64,000 nt of DNA from Trichoplax adhaerens (GCF_000150275.1 NW_002060949.1:4959193-5023192), one strand, 5' to 3'. Positions 13,334 through 26,361 are shown, counted from the stretch's first letter. Numbers and translations: made by a program. Notes: generated by a model not told the origin, from the sequence alone.

Positions 13334-13721
13334 TCTACAGTAATATATTACTGTATGGTAGAGTACGGCACAGGGTGTAGTGTACAGTACACTCTGTGAA
13401 AAAATGCATGGATACAGTAGAGTACAAACCAGCGGTCAACCAGTGTTACAGTACTGTACTACTGTATACAGTACACTGTACTGTAGACGCAGTGCATACT
13501 GTACAGTACTGTACAGTACAGTACAGTACTGTACTACAGTACTTTTACAGCTTACAACTTACAGTACTGTACTGTAGTACAGCACTGTGACTGTTAATGC
13601 ACGCTTTTTTTATGTACTGTACAGTATAGTACTGTACAGTACAGTACAGTACACGACGCTACAGTACGATACACTGTACAGTACAGTACATGAGTACAGT
13701 ACTGTACTGTACAGTATACTG
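13334..13721. repeat. GTACW palindromic repeat cluster
   Basis: Dense runs of GTAC tetramers separated by a single A or T, giving TACAGTACTGTAC-type strings that read the same on both strands. Several blocks are perfect multi-unit inverted repeats. Short non-repeat spacers interrupt the blocks. Confidence 0.9.
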
Positions 13722-13847
13722 TTGCGGACTACTAGACGGACAGGCAACGGCCGCTTATTAAGAAGACCTCCATAGTCAATTAGTCATTCATATTGTAGTG
13801 TTGCGGACTACTAGACGGAAAGGCAACGGCCGCTTATTAAGAAGACT
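13722..13847. repeat. 47-bp direct duplication, GC-rich
   Basis: A unit beginning TTGCGGACTACTAGACGG and ending CCGCTTATTAAGAAGAC occurs at 13722-13768 and again at 13801-13847 with about one change. It is GC-richer than the surroundings and starts exactly at the end of the GTACW cluster. It could be a fragment of a dispersed element. Confidence 0.8.
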
Positions 13848-13989
13848 AAAATGATAAGACTGACTATTTTGCTGGCCATCTCAACTAAATTGGATGTCTG
13901 AAATGATATACTATAAGTATACTGTCTGCAATTGCCATCCAAAATGGCTGCTTGACTGTAAATTCAGGGCACAGCTACTGCGCTACAGT

Positions 13990-14125
13990 CGTGTCTTGTA
14001 CTGTACAGTACGCTATACTGTAGTGTACTGTACTGTACAGTTACAGCGTACAGTACAGTACTCTAGTGGTCCTTAATACAGTATACTGTACTGTACAGTA
14101 CTGTACAGTATACTGTACAGTACAA
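13990..14125. repeat. GTACW palindromic repeat cluster
   Basis: Second run of GTACA/GTACT units, directly abutting the first copy of the 227-bp tandem repeat. Self-complementary in blocks of up to about 30 bp near 14080-14124. Confidence 0.88.
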
Positions 14126-14128
14126 ACT

Positions 14129-14808
14129 CACGTAGACGGCTTGCGATAATGTACCCATTTGTTAATAATTAACAGATAGTATTACCATTCGACATTATAT
14201 ATATTTATATATATAAGGAGAGCGGGAATGGCAATGAAGGATGACTAATATAGTAGCTCTCCACTTCCTAGGATATTATTTGCCAAAAAAAATAAACAGT
14301 TGAAATACTGTATTTTGGATTAGTATTAGTTCTCTCAAACTTGCATAGAACTATTCACGTCGACGGCTTACGATAATGTACCCATTTGTTAATAATTAAC
14401 AGATAGTATTACCATTCGACGTTATACATATATATATAAGGAGAGCGGGAATGGCAATGAAGGATGACTAATATAGTAGCTCTCCACTTCCTAGGATATT
14501 ATTTGCCAAAAAAATAAACAGTTGAAATACTGTATTTTGGATTAGTACTGTATTAGTTCTCTCAAACTTGCATAGAACTATTCACGTCGACGGCTTGCGA
14601 TAATGTACCCATTTGTTAATAATTAACAGATAGTATTACCATTCGACATTATATATATTTATATATATAAGGAGAGCGGGAATGGCAATGAAGGATGACT
14701 AATATAGTAGCTCTCCACTTCCTAGGATATTATTTGCCAAAAAAATAAACAGTTGAAATACTGTATTTTGGATTAGTATTAGTTCTCTCAAATTTGCATA
14801 GAACTATT
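14129..14808. repeat. Three-copy 227-bp tandem repeat
   Basis: Copies start at 14129, 14356 and 14583 and are almost identical apart from small length changes in the TATATA tract and one extra ACTGTATTA in copy 2. Each copy has a near-palindrome GTTAATAATTAAC, then a TATA tract, then GGAGAGC (14217-14223 in copy 1) matched by GCTCTCC (14256-14262), which could form a hairpin with 7-bp arms. The high identity implies recent amplification. No coding capacity beyond a six-codon ATG frame between the hairpin arms. Confidence 0.95.
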
Positions 14809-15432
14809 GTGTTGTCTATTGAATTCGATTGGAGCATACTGTACACTACTGTACACTATATTGTAGAGAACCGTTTCAGTAGCCTGCTTGACTACAGATT
14901 CCGAGGGAAATGGGTATGTCCATCCACATGTCTATCATAGTAGAAGAAAGGAAAAAAGGGAATTTTGTTATGGATTGCCTATTAAGTTATTATAATGATG
15001 CAGTAGTCTCCAATATGAGCCACACTGATTTATTATATTTTAAAACAATCAACTTGAATTAATGAAGTTATTCATAATGAATATGGTATAGCAAAGTAAT
15101 GATCTGATATCAATATTTTGGGCAACGTCTCATTATAATAAAGTCGTTGACGGGTCCGACAGTCTGAAATAGACTTCCTGCCAAGTTGACCGAAAAGGCA
15201 AGATTGATCATAGTTGATCATGTATTGAGCGAGGTGGAAAAATAGCCAACGTTATTAACGAGCAATTTACTGTGCTAATTTTAGTAGACTGGCGCCATTC
15301 TACGACTGAAAAATCTTCATCGTCGATAGCTAACAATTAGTACTATCCATATGATATTATTAAGACTACACGGGAAAACTCAAGTAGTTTGATAAGCTTC
15401 AATAGGGCCTTGAATCCCGTCAACATTCAAGA

Positions 15433-16469
15433 ATGAAGAACACCACCTATCATAATAACTCAACAGGTACCACTCCTTCGCCTATTCAGGTAATCACTAT
15501 CTATGGTATCATATTTATTTTATCCTCCATTGGTAATGTTTTACTATGTGTAGTAACGTATAAGCAACACCATCGACGCTATTCTAGTGCTAGGTTATTT
15601 ATATTCAACTTAGCAATTGCTGATCTGATTACAACCGCAAGTATACCCTTTATAGCCGTAGTGACTGTCTTTGACGAATTTCCCTTCGATGATTTCCTGT
15701 GTAAAGCTATTTACAGTGTTCGCAATTGGGCAGTCTATGCAACGGCGTTAAATCTTGTCGCCATTAGCTACGACCGTTTGCTTTGTATTCGATCGCCGTT
15801 AACCTTTGGATTGAGTAAAAGATCAACTATTACGCTTATACTCATCGTTTGGTTTACAGCATTGATAGCTGTCTTCCCGCAATGGGTTATACTTCAGGTT
15901 CAGGAATTTCATGGTGATCATTATTGCATCGAAGCATGGACATCGCTAAAGAGTCGCCAAGCTTATTCAATCTCGATGGCGGTGTTATTCTATTTTATTC
16001 CCTTACTATGTATTTGCATTTTCAACACTGGTATCGCATTAACCATATATAAAGCAGCAAGACAAGAAATTAATCGCAGCAAGGTTATTTCCAAGAGTAA
16101 AAGAAAAATCACCATCATGATGGCAGTTATATGCATCATATTTTTCTCCTGTTATGCGTTAGCTTACATCCTTATCATATTAATTGATTTCAGTGCTCTC
16201 CCTTTGAATCCATTCAATTCTTCGGATATATCCTTTTTCTTATTGCTGACTATATTGCTTATTCTCATTCTATTTGGAATCCTATTATCTATGGATTATT
16301 TACTATTGCAGTGAGAAAATACTCCAACAAATTGCTCTCATGTACTCGTTCGAAATCTCGCAATTCAGTGATAGAAAAAAATGGGACCAAACTTGCAACA
16401 ATGACGCAAAATCGTAATCTCTCCAAGAGCAACCTAACTACGGTGCAACCTCTTCAAACAACTGTATGA
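15433..16469 (+). CDS. Rhodopsin-like GPCR with frame break before helix 7
   Basis: Single-exon seven-helix receptor of class A. The N-terminus carries N-glycosylation sites (NTT, NNS, NST). Helix 1 has GNVLLC, and helix 2 has LAIADL with its conserved Asp. The Cys for the helix 3/loop 2 disulphide is in FLCKA, and the end of helix 3 reads SYDRLLCI, a variant of DRY. Helices 4 to 6 follow. The open frame from the ATG then runs to a TGA at about 16312 without a helix 7 motif. One frame over, 16230-16469 encodes ADYIAYSHSIWNPIIYG, an excellent helix 7 with NPxxY, and a 60-residue tail ending at TGA 16467-16469. The shift lies in extracellular loop 3, between an in-frame TGA near 16185 and about 16230; one base appears to be missing. 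This is either a real inactivating mutation or a base error in the sequence. Ligand unknown; a peptide-type receptor is possible. Confidence 0.85.
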
Positions 16470-19400
16470 AAGAACGGATTGATAACCAAACTGAATAGCT
16501 ATTGTAATCAAATAAAAGTGGATGGTCTAGCAAATTCTTGATCATATAAAAAAAGGGTTATCGTGAATAAACGCCTGGGTAATCATAAATTACTTCGTAT
16601 GCTCTGCACCTTATCATTGTCTGTAGCAAAATCATGATTAACGCGAAATAAGGGTAATAGCCGTTTAAAGCTGCTAGATAATTTTGGAATATCTCAAAAT
16701 TTACAAAGTATGAAGATAATGATCTTTAGCGAAAACTTTCTCGGTTTTAATATATATTGTATATACTGCACAGTATAATATCGACGAATAGGAACAGACA
16801 TAATATTATTAAGTTTATCAGAAACGCTTGTAAAGCGATTCTACTGAAGATTGGTTTGATAAGATTGTTTTGATTTAGTAACTACAAAGTGTCAACTGCT
16901 AGCACTTTAAGAGATATTTTATTGCACTCCATTTAATCAACGAAAATTGAAAATTGACGTAGCAAATTGATCATGATTCAATGCAAAACAAATCAATTCA
17001 CCGAATGATCAATTTTGTGAGTTCGATTTTATAGTTATTACTGATTGTAAATTTTTTAGCCCTTCGAAATAAAGGTACATTATTCTCAATGAAGCTGATT
17101 TTTGGTTGCACTTTGTTAGCCTATGTAATAACGGTATATAAAGATGCTTACTATAAAGCAGCAATGACTATACATCGTATCATAGTATAGGAAGGTAAAT
17201 AACTTGTCTATTTTGCAACACTTTCTTAATCTTTTCCTTGATCAATAGCAAATAAATAGAATAATGGCACATTTAGAGAACTGTAAATTCATGAGAGGTA
17301 AAGTCAATAGATAATAAAAGAGTTATTATTCATTTGTTTATGACTTTGACGAGTTAATATGGCAACTGTGGGTACAATAATGCCTCTATATGGTGCAACA
17401 ATTAAATGGAATTGCTCTTACAAAGTATAACAGAAGAATTAATTCTTCTGTTGCATTGTTTGCAGTTACTACGGAAACATAACTATCATACACAAGTAAA
17501 TTTTTTATCGAGTTATTAATTAAGCTGGACTCGATTGAATATCCATCATACTAGGTATAATTATTTCCGTTAATTTTAAAGTTAAAGATTATACTGTTAA
17601 AATCAGCTCGAAAACTTAAATTACGCTAACTATGCTACGTATTTATTATTTAATGAATCATGGCAACTATTGAAAATCAATTACTTTACTTCAGGTCTTT
17701 AGCCTCATGATAGATAGTAATAAATGGCAAACGTGGCCCGAAATTCAAACTAGCCTATTTCAGTGTCCTCACGCTATTCACTGAATTAGAGAGATATTGC
17801 TATAACTATATAAATAGTATACTGGCGTTGTAAAGTACTGTACAGTTCATTCTAGCTGCTGTTACATTCTTGCTACTATGTTAGTATTGCTCCGCGTATT
17901 CTAGGTTAGAAAGTAAAATAAATTTAAAGATGGATGAAAATGGCTGTCATCAATAAACAATAAGATTCGGTCAGAGTCAATCTATCAGGTATGCAATACT
18001 AGGAGTTTCATACTACAGTTCAATCTTGATACCCTCTATATTAGATAAATAAAATCTTCAGGATATATGGTTTCGTGCGTAATCAGTACCTGTATGAATT
18101 ACCTTCAGTAATCTAACTTCAAAACAGTATCACTTTATTGCTATTTATTAGCTATCAATAAGTATACGATATTGTTAGGTGTAAGATGCGTTGTTATTAA
18201 CTATATGGTACTACACGGATACTGCTGAACGTTAGGATAATTAAACTTAAAAATACTACAGTAGCTAGCGCAATCAATCATAAGAAACGCTATAGTACCG
18301 GTGTCAGAGTTTAGAAATGCTATAAAAGAACCCGTATTTCATCGCTTTTCGGAGTCAGTTAAAGCAAGGCACAACTCTGCTAATTATAAATTGTTGAAAG
18401 CAAGCGAAGAAAACCCAACATAGGGCGATAGCTGCTACACAATCAATCAAGATAGGCAAGACCTTGAACAGCAAATTAATACCACTACTTTTACGGTAGT
18501 AGAAATAGCCGCCTTAAGTAGATAGTGAAGTTTGTTACAGTCAAACTAATAAATAGATCAATCAGATATATATCTCATTGTCGCCTAACTACTATAACTC
18601 GGTACTGTTTACATTCTAAGTTAGAAAAATAATTCCAGCTGCAAATTGGTTATTTTTCTCGTTTATGGGTTCGAATTTGTAATCACTACTTGAATCAGTA
18701 TATAAATTAGCTTGATACCGTTATGAATTTATTTACTTTCAATGGCAATCATCACAACTACCTTTAGCTCATTATTTTCTAGCAATTACACCTCTCTCGT
18801 GCCTCCTCTTCACTAAATTATGAGCTCAAATTTTATAGATATAACAATTAATTTACGGCAAACCTACACAGCTATCAATACACATTACTTAAATAACATT
18901 ATAAATAGATGTAGCACACCGTCAAGCTAGTTGCAAGTATTTATTATCTCTTTATTAATACATGCTTGTTAAATTATCTAACAAATGCCATATGGCGATG
19001 ATTAAATAATTCTCTTGCATTATAATAATGTATCGTACTTTAGCACACACGAGGTACAAAATGCACTAGCATCAAGGCAGTTGATTTAGATAATTCAGCT
19101 TTATCTAAATAAACGGCATTAGAACTTTGAAATAGCATTATTATCGCATCTTAATGCAGTTCATATAATTATTTTATGCCCATAACCAAATGTATTTTTA
19201 ATAATAATTAATAGAGTCATCATATAGATAACTCCTATACTGTAGATTTAGTAAATATTTATTTACATTCAATGTTATCATGAAACCAAAAGGCAACAAA
19301 AATTATGCTATAACAACAGCGTAATAATTTTTCGCGATCAGGTCATTTGTTGTTCTTCTACGCTATACAAGAATATCGTAAGTCTATCTATCGATACTAA

Positions 19401-20602
19401 GCAAAGTTCAGATATATTCTACTGAGCGATAAAGATCACCCCCACACGCTAAGCTTAATCGACTTATGATCTGATCAAGCAATGTACGAGTATACACGTA
19501 TAATACGCATATGCCGCACCGTTACTCTAAATCATTTCTGTCGTAAAATACTGTTGATAGAGTTAATTTTTTCTCTTCTGGCATAATCCACAGAATTAGT
19601 TCATGCAGTTGATAACAATCTACTTTAAATCCTTTAGAGATTTCATTATCCAGTATTAATTATAAAATTTGATGTTGTCATGGTATTAACAGAAAAGACT
19701 AGTTTACGAAAATCTACTTGCACCTTATATAAAGTGACGTGCATTCGCATATCAGCTACACTTTTAAAAATAATGATAATTTCATTCTGAAATTCGGATG
19801 AAAGCATACATGAAATTTATTGATAGGTTTAACGCGATAAATAATAATTACAAGACTAATTCATCAGAAATAGATTCCATGAAGCTTGTCATAAATTCGC
19901 AATTTCATTTAGAGGATACAGTGTTGGTTAAATAAACAATTACAATATCTGTTGAGAAGTATGGTAATTGCAGTTTTGCCATCATATTCACAAATCTGTC
20001 ATTTAGATATTAATACTGGAAATGATACAATTATGAGTATTTAACTCAACACAAGAAATTTACATTTCGATTCATCAATTTACGTTAATATATGTATATA
20101 TTTACATGTACAGAGTCTAAACACGAATAAAATTGAACTAAAATTTTTGATAAATGCCGCTCTTTTATAGATTTCACTTACTGTCGATATAGTCGAGTTA
20201 TATATATGTCACAAATTGATTCGCTATTAGGTTAGTTGCGCCATCTTATATCGGAAATGGGTAATAAAAAGTCATGTAGTACCAATTCAATGTACAGGAA
20301 CTTCAATAATAATATCAATTACTTTGTACAATTTAACGTCGTCGTAGCGCAGATAAAATACTTTTATCAATAACTGAGTTATAAAATTACTTACTGTAAG
20401 AATTAGAACTCATACCAAGTACCTGAATAAGATTATTAACTTGTTCATTGCAATGAGACAATGTACAGTAATATTTAAAAATATAATCCAAGCTTGCAAG
20501 GATAAAAAATTTTTAAAATGAGGCATCTCTTCTGTATATTTCCTTACCAAGTTTGCGCACAACACGACGACGATAAACTAATCTACAAAAGGCTAAATTA
20601 AA
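16470..20602. other. 4.1-kb tail-to-tail intergenic region
   Basis: AT-rich DNA between the 3' ends of the GPCR and the TGF-beta type I receptor. I see no recognisable exon, RNA gene or tandem array. GTACW palindromes are almost absent (one near 17832), which contrasts with the head-to-head regions. A frame open for about 46 codons near 18304-18441 has no recognised features. Confidence 0.6.
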
Positions 20603-23600
20603 TTAAATAATCGGTTGAGATTTCTTCATCTCAATGTCTAGCTTGGCTAGATTCTTCTTTATCCGTAATGCTGTTAATCTTGCCGGCGCAGACTGATGCC
20701 AACATTCAGATAGAACTTGACCAATAACTCGCATATGCTATAATTGTTAACAAGGATAAAAAAAGCGATTACACCTAAGATAACAGTTATAGCTATATCT
20801 TTCATGTTGCGATAACACTTACCGCATCCCTAATCCATACATCATATATTGGTGGCCGTGTGTTTTGCAGCACTACAACCTCCTTCATTATTTCAAAACC
20901 TGGGTCCTGCGGTACCTTATCCCAATAAGGTAAATGGTGTTCAACTATTCGATCATCATCGTCTATTATAGAGAGTGTATACACATATGTATCAAAAGAT
21001 AGTTCTAACTATTTATAGGAAAATGCAAACAATTCAAACGTAAGGAAAAGCAATAATTATTTACCGTTGATAACGCTGCAAATGCATATTTCCCACAATA
21101 CAAGACCAAAGGAGTAAACATCTGCCCTTTTAATGTCTTCAAATTTAGCGGTATTCAAAGTATCATTTAGAACTTCTGGAGCCATGTATCTTTTCGTGCC
21201 TACTCGCTTGTTTGGAGCAATATCTACTGTATCTTTTTCGGAATCATAGCGCACAGCCAAGCCTAATAACAAGTAATATTAAGTAGAACAACGTTGATCT
21301 AGATTAAATTAGACAGTAAAATTTTAAACCTGAAGTTTATTTTTCCTACCCAAATCTCCAATACAGCAAGTCTTGTCACGTTTAACGAGAATATTCCTGG
21401 ATTTGATATCGCGATGAGCTATAGCGGGCTTACCTTGTTTACCAACAATTTCCGCATGCAGATATGCTAAACCACTAGCAGCTGACAAAGCTAATCGAAT
21501 CATGTCAAATTTATCGCAATACTGACCCTTTGAAAATTAAGATAATAGAAAACTAAGCAGTGAGCAATAATATGTAAATTTTATTGGTTGTACCTGTAGA
21601 TAATCATACAACGATCCGAATTCATGATAATCTGTTACGAGATATAACTGAGTAACACTTTGGCTACCCATAATGTCAGAAGCGATGTAGCCTAAGATAT
21701 TTTCATGTCTCATTAATGTTGTTTCATAAATTTCAGTTTCTCTTCTCCACGACGCTTCCTATAATTGATATTTAAAATTATTGTTACATAAGCGTCTAGA
21801 GCAAATTCAAGCATAAATACAGCACAGTGTATGAAATGACCTCTATTGAGTAAAATATCTTAACAGCAACAAATCCACCGCGCCATTTTGCCATCCAAAC
21901 TTCACCAAATCTTCCTCTTCCAACGGCTTTTACTAAAGTGATCTCTTTAGCAAATGTTCTCTTGACCTATTTTAAAGATTGTGGTTATCTATCGTACAAC
22001 TTGCATTCTAATAATCCCATTCGCCTACATTTAATGAAATATAATTTTACCATCAACGGCCTTCCAGCGCCTGAACCCGAAGTAACTTCACTATAAATTT
22101 TATATGATTCCATAGTCGCTGCACTTGTACCATTTCCATCATTCATATTTAAATCTAAGCTAGAAGACGACTCCCGCTGATATTTTCGCTTAAACCTATA
22201 TTGAATGAATATGAGCGTTAAAGAACTTCTTGAGAAAATTTATTTTTTCGGGCAAAGGCATTTACGCTGAAAACCAATAAATGATCTAACGTTCTATTTA
22301 TCACAAAATGTGAACTTTATTAAAGAACACTGTATAGGTAAATTCTTTTACCTTAGATAGAGATAGCCGGTGGCTAATACGATGAAACTAGTACCAATAG
22401 CAGAACACACAATTAATGCGATATCACCACTGTCGATTGGTCTTTGGGTGCTTTGAGTTCCTAAAAAAAAGGAATTACACGCGTATTGGTTGTGTTGAGG
22501 CATCTACGTAATTTTTCTATTACTTTCAAGAATCAATGATCGACGATATTACTACCACGTGATGTACAAAAGTCTAATTATTGAATCGATTTAAATCAGT
22601 CAATTTATATGTCGTTAATTATAAGTTAAGAGGGATTACAGCACCTAAAATAAAAAAGCGCGAAATATCTTATAACTCGTCTATAATTATTTAAAATTCA
22701 AATATCCTCGTTGACACCTTTCCGTTAAAGATACAAAATTAATCGCTCCAGGATTTACCTATCGGCGTCGATGGCTGAGGCTTCATCGTTGGTGGAGGAT
22801 AAGTAGGCGGCGCCAAATTGCAGTAATCAGAATTGCAACAACGTATATAATTTCGAATCGGTGCATCTTTATTCGGTACAAAGTTACAGTGAAATAGAGT
22901 CGAACCGCTACCGTTGACATGCGACAAACAACCCATAACACTAGTAGTTACACTGCCATTGACTTCGAGAGAATGATAGCATCTAGATTTATCACGATTA
23001 GTTGTATTGCACAATTTACTGCCATTCTTACTAGTATAACAGTGATTTGCATTTCCATGACTGTTACAATAGCAAGTGAGAGATATCGCTGAAAATAGAT
23101 AAGGTTTATAAATTAGTTGATGCTTGTTTCTTCCTTTCTTCTTTTTCAACATTATCTTATAGATTGCTTGCACAACTCAGTCGACAGTGGACAGTCTAGT
23201 TGATGGGAGGATCGTGGATTATTATTTTTGCTAATGGTCAATTTAAGCTTTTTAATAGTTTTCATCACTAGTTGAGGGATTTACGTGTTTACAAAGTAAT
23301 TTTTGGCCGTATCTTAAAAAGCTCTTGCTATATAATGGGCAAATAGAATTAATTAAAAAATAACTGATAAATTACGATTGATGCATTAATCAAGATAACA
23401 ATATAAATTATCAGGCGATTAATTGGCGATATATCACTGATAACAGACACAGAATTGATTAAGTGAATAAACCGATTAGACCATGAAAAATGACTCTACG
23501 TACTTTTATACCGTGCATAGCAATAACTATCTATATAATCTCATTCATCATGCGATGGCGGATGATTGATTGATTTTTCGCTATGTCAAGGATCGTGATA

Positions 23601-25485
23601 ATATTGTTGATACGTTTATAACTAGAGTATAAGCTTGAAGGAATTTCCTCTCGAAGTAATACCATTTTAATATAGCTATTTGGTTACCAGTAATTTTTTA
23701 TAATCCCCAATTGTAACATAAATAGCTCGCTCCACTATATTGAAATTAATTTTTGCTGAATGTTATTGTCATGAAATACTATGACAAAGAAAAAATTTAG
23801 TGTAGCATGCAGGACAGTAGAATGGAAAAAAATAAAAATTAATATACAAACTCGATTGACTTTATCGCTTGCGTAGTATTAAACTATCCATTAAAACACT
23901 AATGAGAACACTATTGAAATTGCTAACAGCATCAACGCTATTGTTGTTGTTTTTATACAGTACTATGGGGTTTCTAGCCATCTTCAGAATATAAATGACC
24001 GCGTGATGTACCATGGACTTATAGATCATCGCATCTAAAAGTCCATAGTTGTACTCGTACGTAGAGGATTTTTGTTCAGATAACGATACTTGAAACAAGA
24101 GTTGATTTATTCGAGGCTTTTTCTACATGCCATGATGGTATAAATGATGTCATACTACTGTAATTTACTCTAATGCATACGTTGAGATATCATTATCGTA
24201 GATATGACTAAAAACGAAAACAAATAAAAAAACTAATTACTATAATGCTTTCCTTGCCTCTCTATCTAAAAACATGATTGCCTCCGATCGTTGCCAAAGC
24301 AATTCTGTATGTAAAATACGTAATAATAATACGATTAATCACTGGGAAAGATTGTCTAAAATATATACTGAAGAATGCATGGGTAATTTGGTATATACTG
24401 TAATATAACATTGATAATACTACAAAGACATGATCATTGATCGACATGCTAGTCCGCAATAGCCTCATTAAAATGATAATAATACATTACTTAGCATTGT
24501 TATCAAGTGTACACTATAGTGTTTATAGGATTTCTCTCTTGAATAGACAAGAAGAGATCTGATGATAACGTGATGAGAAGCTCCATCCAATTCATCATCG
24601 TATCTTTATTTCCATGTAGGAATGGAGCGATAGATTGACTAACGCCATCGGCGGTGAAGTCAATCGACGATCATGATGAGTACAGAATAATGTTTCAGCT
24701 ATCATAAAATTGAGTAAAACGAAACTGAAGATTGTGTGTCTGACTATGTACGTAATGAAATATAAAGATACAACATAAGATTGCATTCATTAATTGTGCG
24801 TACCATGTAATAATAATAATGATGATCATCTTTTTTTCCACGACATCACTATCTGTCTTGTGTCCAGCGTAATGAATAACCAATCCATTCAATGAGTTGG
24901 AAGTAGAGTGATCAATCGTTTACTAATTGAAATGAATTGGTATCCTTTATAGTTGGATAAAATTTCAAATTCCCAATTTGAAATAGATCCTATTTAATTT
25001 ACCTAATAGGGAGAATCAATCCTAATCGAGTCATTGACATTTTACTCCTTCTAAAGTCAGTGTAGTAATTAATCAATGCAATAGGATGGGCTTCTAGTGT
25101 GATTGAATTTCTTCCTAAATCCTCCAAAGGAACTACTACAAGACCGTGAATCAAGATAGCCTTGAATGGGCCGAAATCTCAATCATCGGTATCGTGCATG
25201 ACCTTTTTTGACTGTGAGTTTGCATTAATCAAATAAATTTGTTTACTCGCGGTTTACCATTTCATACACGATTTTACTGGAGAAGCGCTAGTCTATCAAC
25301 TTATCATACCAGTAAATTAAGCAAAGAAAAATTAAAAAAGAAAACCATACACCTTATGATCATGCCAAAAAATGAGCTAACATGATGAAATAGTTTATCG
25401 ATCATTTCTTACCATGTTCACAAACGAAGAGTATTGACAAAAGCAATAAAATGCGATTGGAAATATTACGCCTTGTCGTCGCCAT
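20603..25485 (-). CDS. TGF-beta superfamily type I receptor kinase (BMP-like)
   Basis: Single-pass Ser/Thr kinase receptor that, once phosphorylated by a type II receptor, phosphorylates R-SMADs. Ten exons: 25485-25413, 23088-22759, 22460-22352, 22195-22051, 21966-21841, 21758-21594, 21527-21350, 21262-21065, 20962-20823, 20737-20603; all phases agree, giving 532 residues. The signal peptide ([18 protein letters not shown]) lies in a distant first exon 2.3 kb upstream. A Cys-rich ectodomain ends CCNSDYCN, and the membrane helix is near 148-171. The GS box is [10 protein letters not shown] near 210-219. The kinase has the glycine loop [13 protein letters not shown] Lys near 255, HRDIKSRN Asp near 356, DLG near 374, and [13 protein letters not shown]. 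The L45 loop ([15 protein letters not shown]) looks more like BMP-type receptors (ALK1/2 or ALK3/6) than ALK4/5/7, so SMAD1/5/8 signalling is inferred. The subtype is not settled. Confidence 0.95.
23089..25412 (-). other. Long first intron of the type I receptor
   Basis: A 2.3-kb intron separates the signal-peptide exon from the ectodomain exon; all other introns of this gene are about 70-300 bp. Donor G|GTAAGA, acceptor TATTTTCAG. No exon or repeat recognised inside; the short open frames on either strand have no recognisable features. A long first intron commonly carries regulatory elements, but none can be named from the sequence. Confidence 0.75.
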
Positions 25486-25747
25486 GTTTGCTTTGAATGT
25501 CGGCGACACGCACGCGTAGTGTTTACATAACCTCTTATCTTAATCTTTTTATTATGCTGGCGAGCGAGACGACTGTCGATCGGTACAATCAAAGTTGACC
25601 CGTAATCTTCTGACGTAACTGATACGAGACCGCCCCGGACAATAAAAAATCACACTACAGTGTTGAAAGACGTGACGTTAACCAGTCAAAAAGCGCGATA
25701 TCCGTGGTGACTTGCAAAATGAAATGTCACCCATGCATGTACATTGT

Positions 25748-25826
25748 TCTGTACTGTACACTATAGTACTACAGTATACTGTATAGAGTAGACTGTACTG
25801 TAGACACTATAGTATACTGTACTGGG
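25748..25826. repeat. GTACW palindromic repeat cluster
   Basis: Short cluster of TACTGTAC / TACAGTA units about 260 bp upstream of the type I receptor start codon. Less perfect than the clusters near 13.4 and 37.1 kb. Confidence 0.8.
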
Positions 25827-26361
25827 TCAAGAAGAGAAAAAGTTCAAGGCAATTTTTCTTTCAGGACACTATAGTATTATTGTCAACCAGGTCCAAAAAA
25901 CTGCATATACTGTACTGGAATGCAGTCAATCCTTCTTGTACTCAGTTGGGCTCGTTAATTAATGATGATGAGTATTCAAAGGGTAAATCTACAATCTAGC
26001 TTGTGGCGTGAAATGGTATAATTACGCCTATATCAACATACCAGTAATCGGAATTGAATACATGACAAGGCTCTTATTGTAAATCCCGGCGACTTGGACT
26101 CTTTCCGGTCTTGTGATTCGCTCTACTTATTGTGTTGTACTTCTACGGTATTAGTCTCTGGTCGAATACCGTAATTCGGTACCAAAACGATACGCTACTA
26201 CCGTTCAGGACTAGAAAAAAAAATCTTTTCCAGTAGTCCTTGATTCGGTATTTCGGTGTACAGTACTGTAGTACTGCACTACGGGTATACAAGACTGTTA
26301 TTCGATTGAATACAGTTATTCAGCCACCCTTTGGTTTTATGGTGGCCGTCGAATGGAAGGT

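Larger units (their letters stand above)
12868..15432. other. Head-to-head intergenic region, repeat-rich
   Basis: Lies between the 5' sides of RPLP2 (minus) and the GPCR (plus). It contains two dense GTACW palindrome clusters (13334-13721, 13990-14125), a 47-bp direct duplication and a three-copy 227-bp tandem repeat, each listed separately. Open frames inside the clusters (Cys/Tyr/Thr/Val-rich) are products of the repeat, not genes. Confidence 0.7.

Noticed and set aside
13380-14076. Open frames rich in Tyr, Cys, Thr, Val (also at 26487-26687 and 55643-56135)
   Set aside because: Direct products of translating TACAGTACTG repeats; the palindrome gives the same type of peptide on both strands.
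13334-14125. CRISPR array or bacterial origin as explanation for the regular palindromes
   Set aside because: No unique spacers of constant size, no Cas genes, and the flanking genes are spliced animal genes.
18304-18441. 46-codon open stretch in the 16.5-20.6 kb region
   Set aside because: No ATG in good context, no family resemblance and no clear splice partners; it could be chance. Worth another look only if transcripts map there.
25395-25592. 65-codon minus-strand frame near 25.4-25.6 kb
   Set aside because: This is the wrong frame; the neighbouring frame in the same place holds the signal-peptide exon of the type I receptor.
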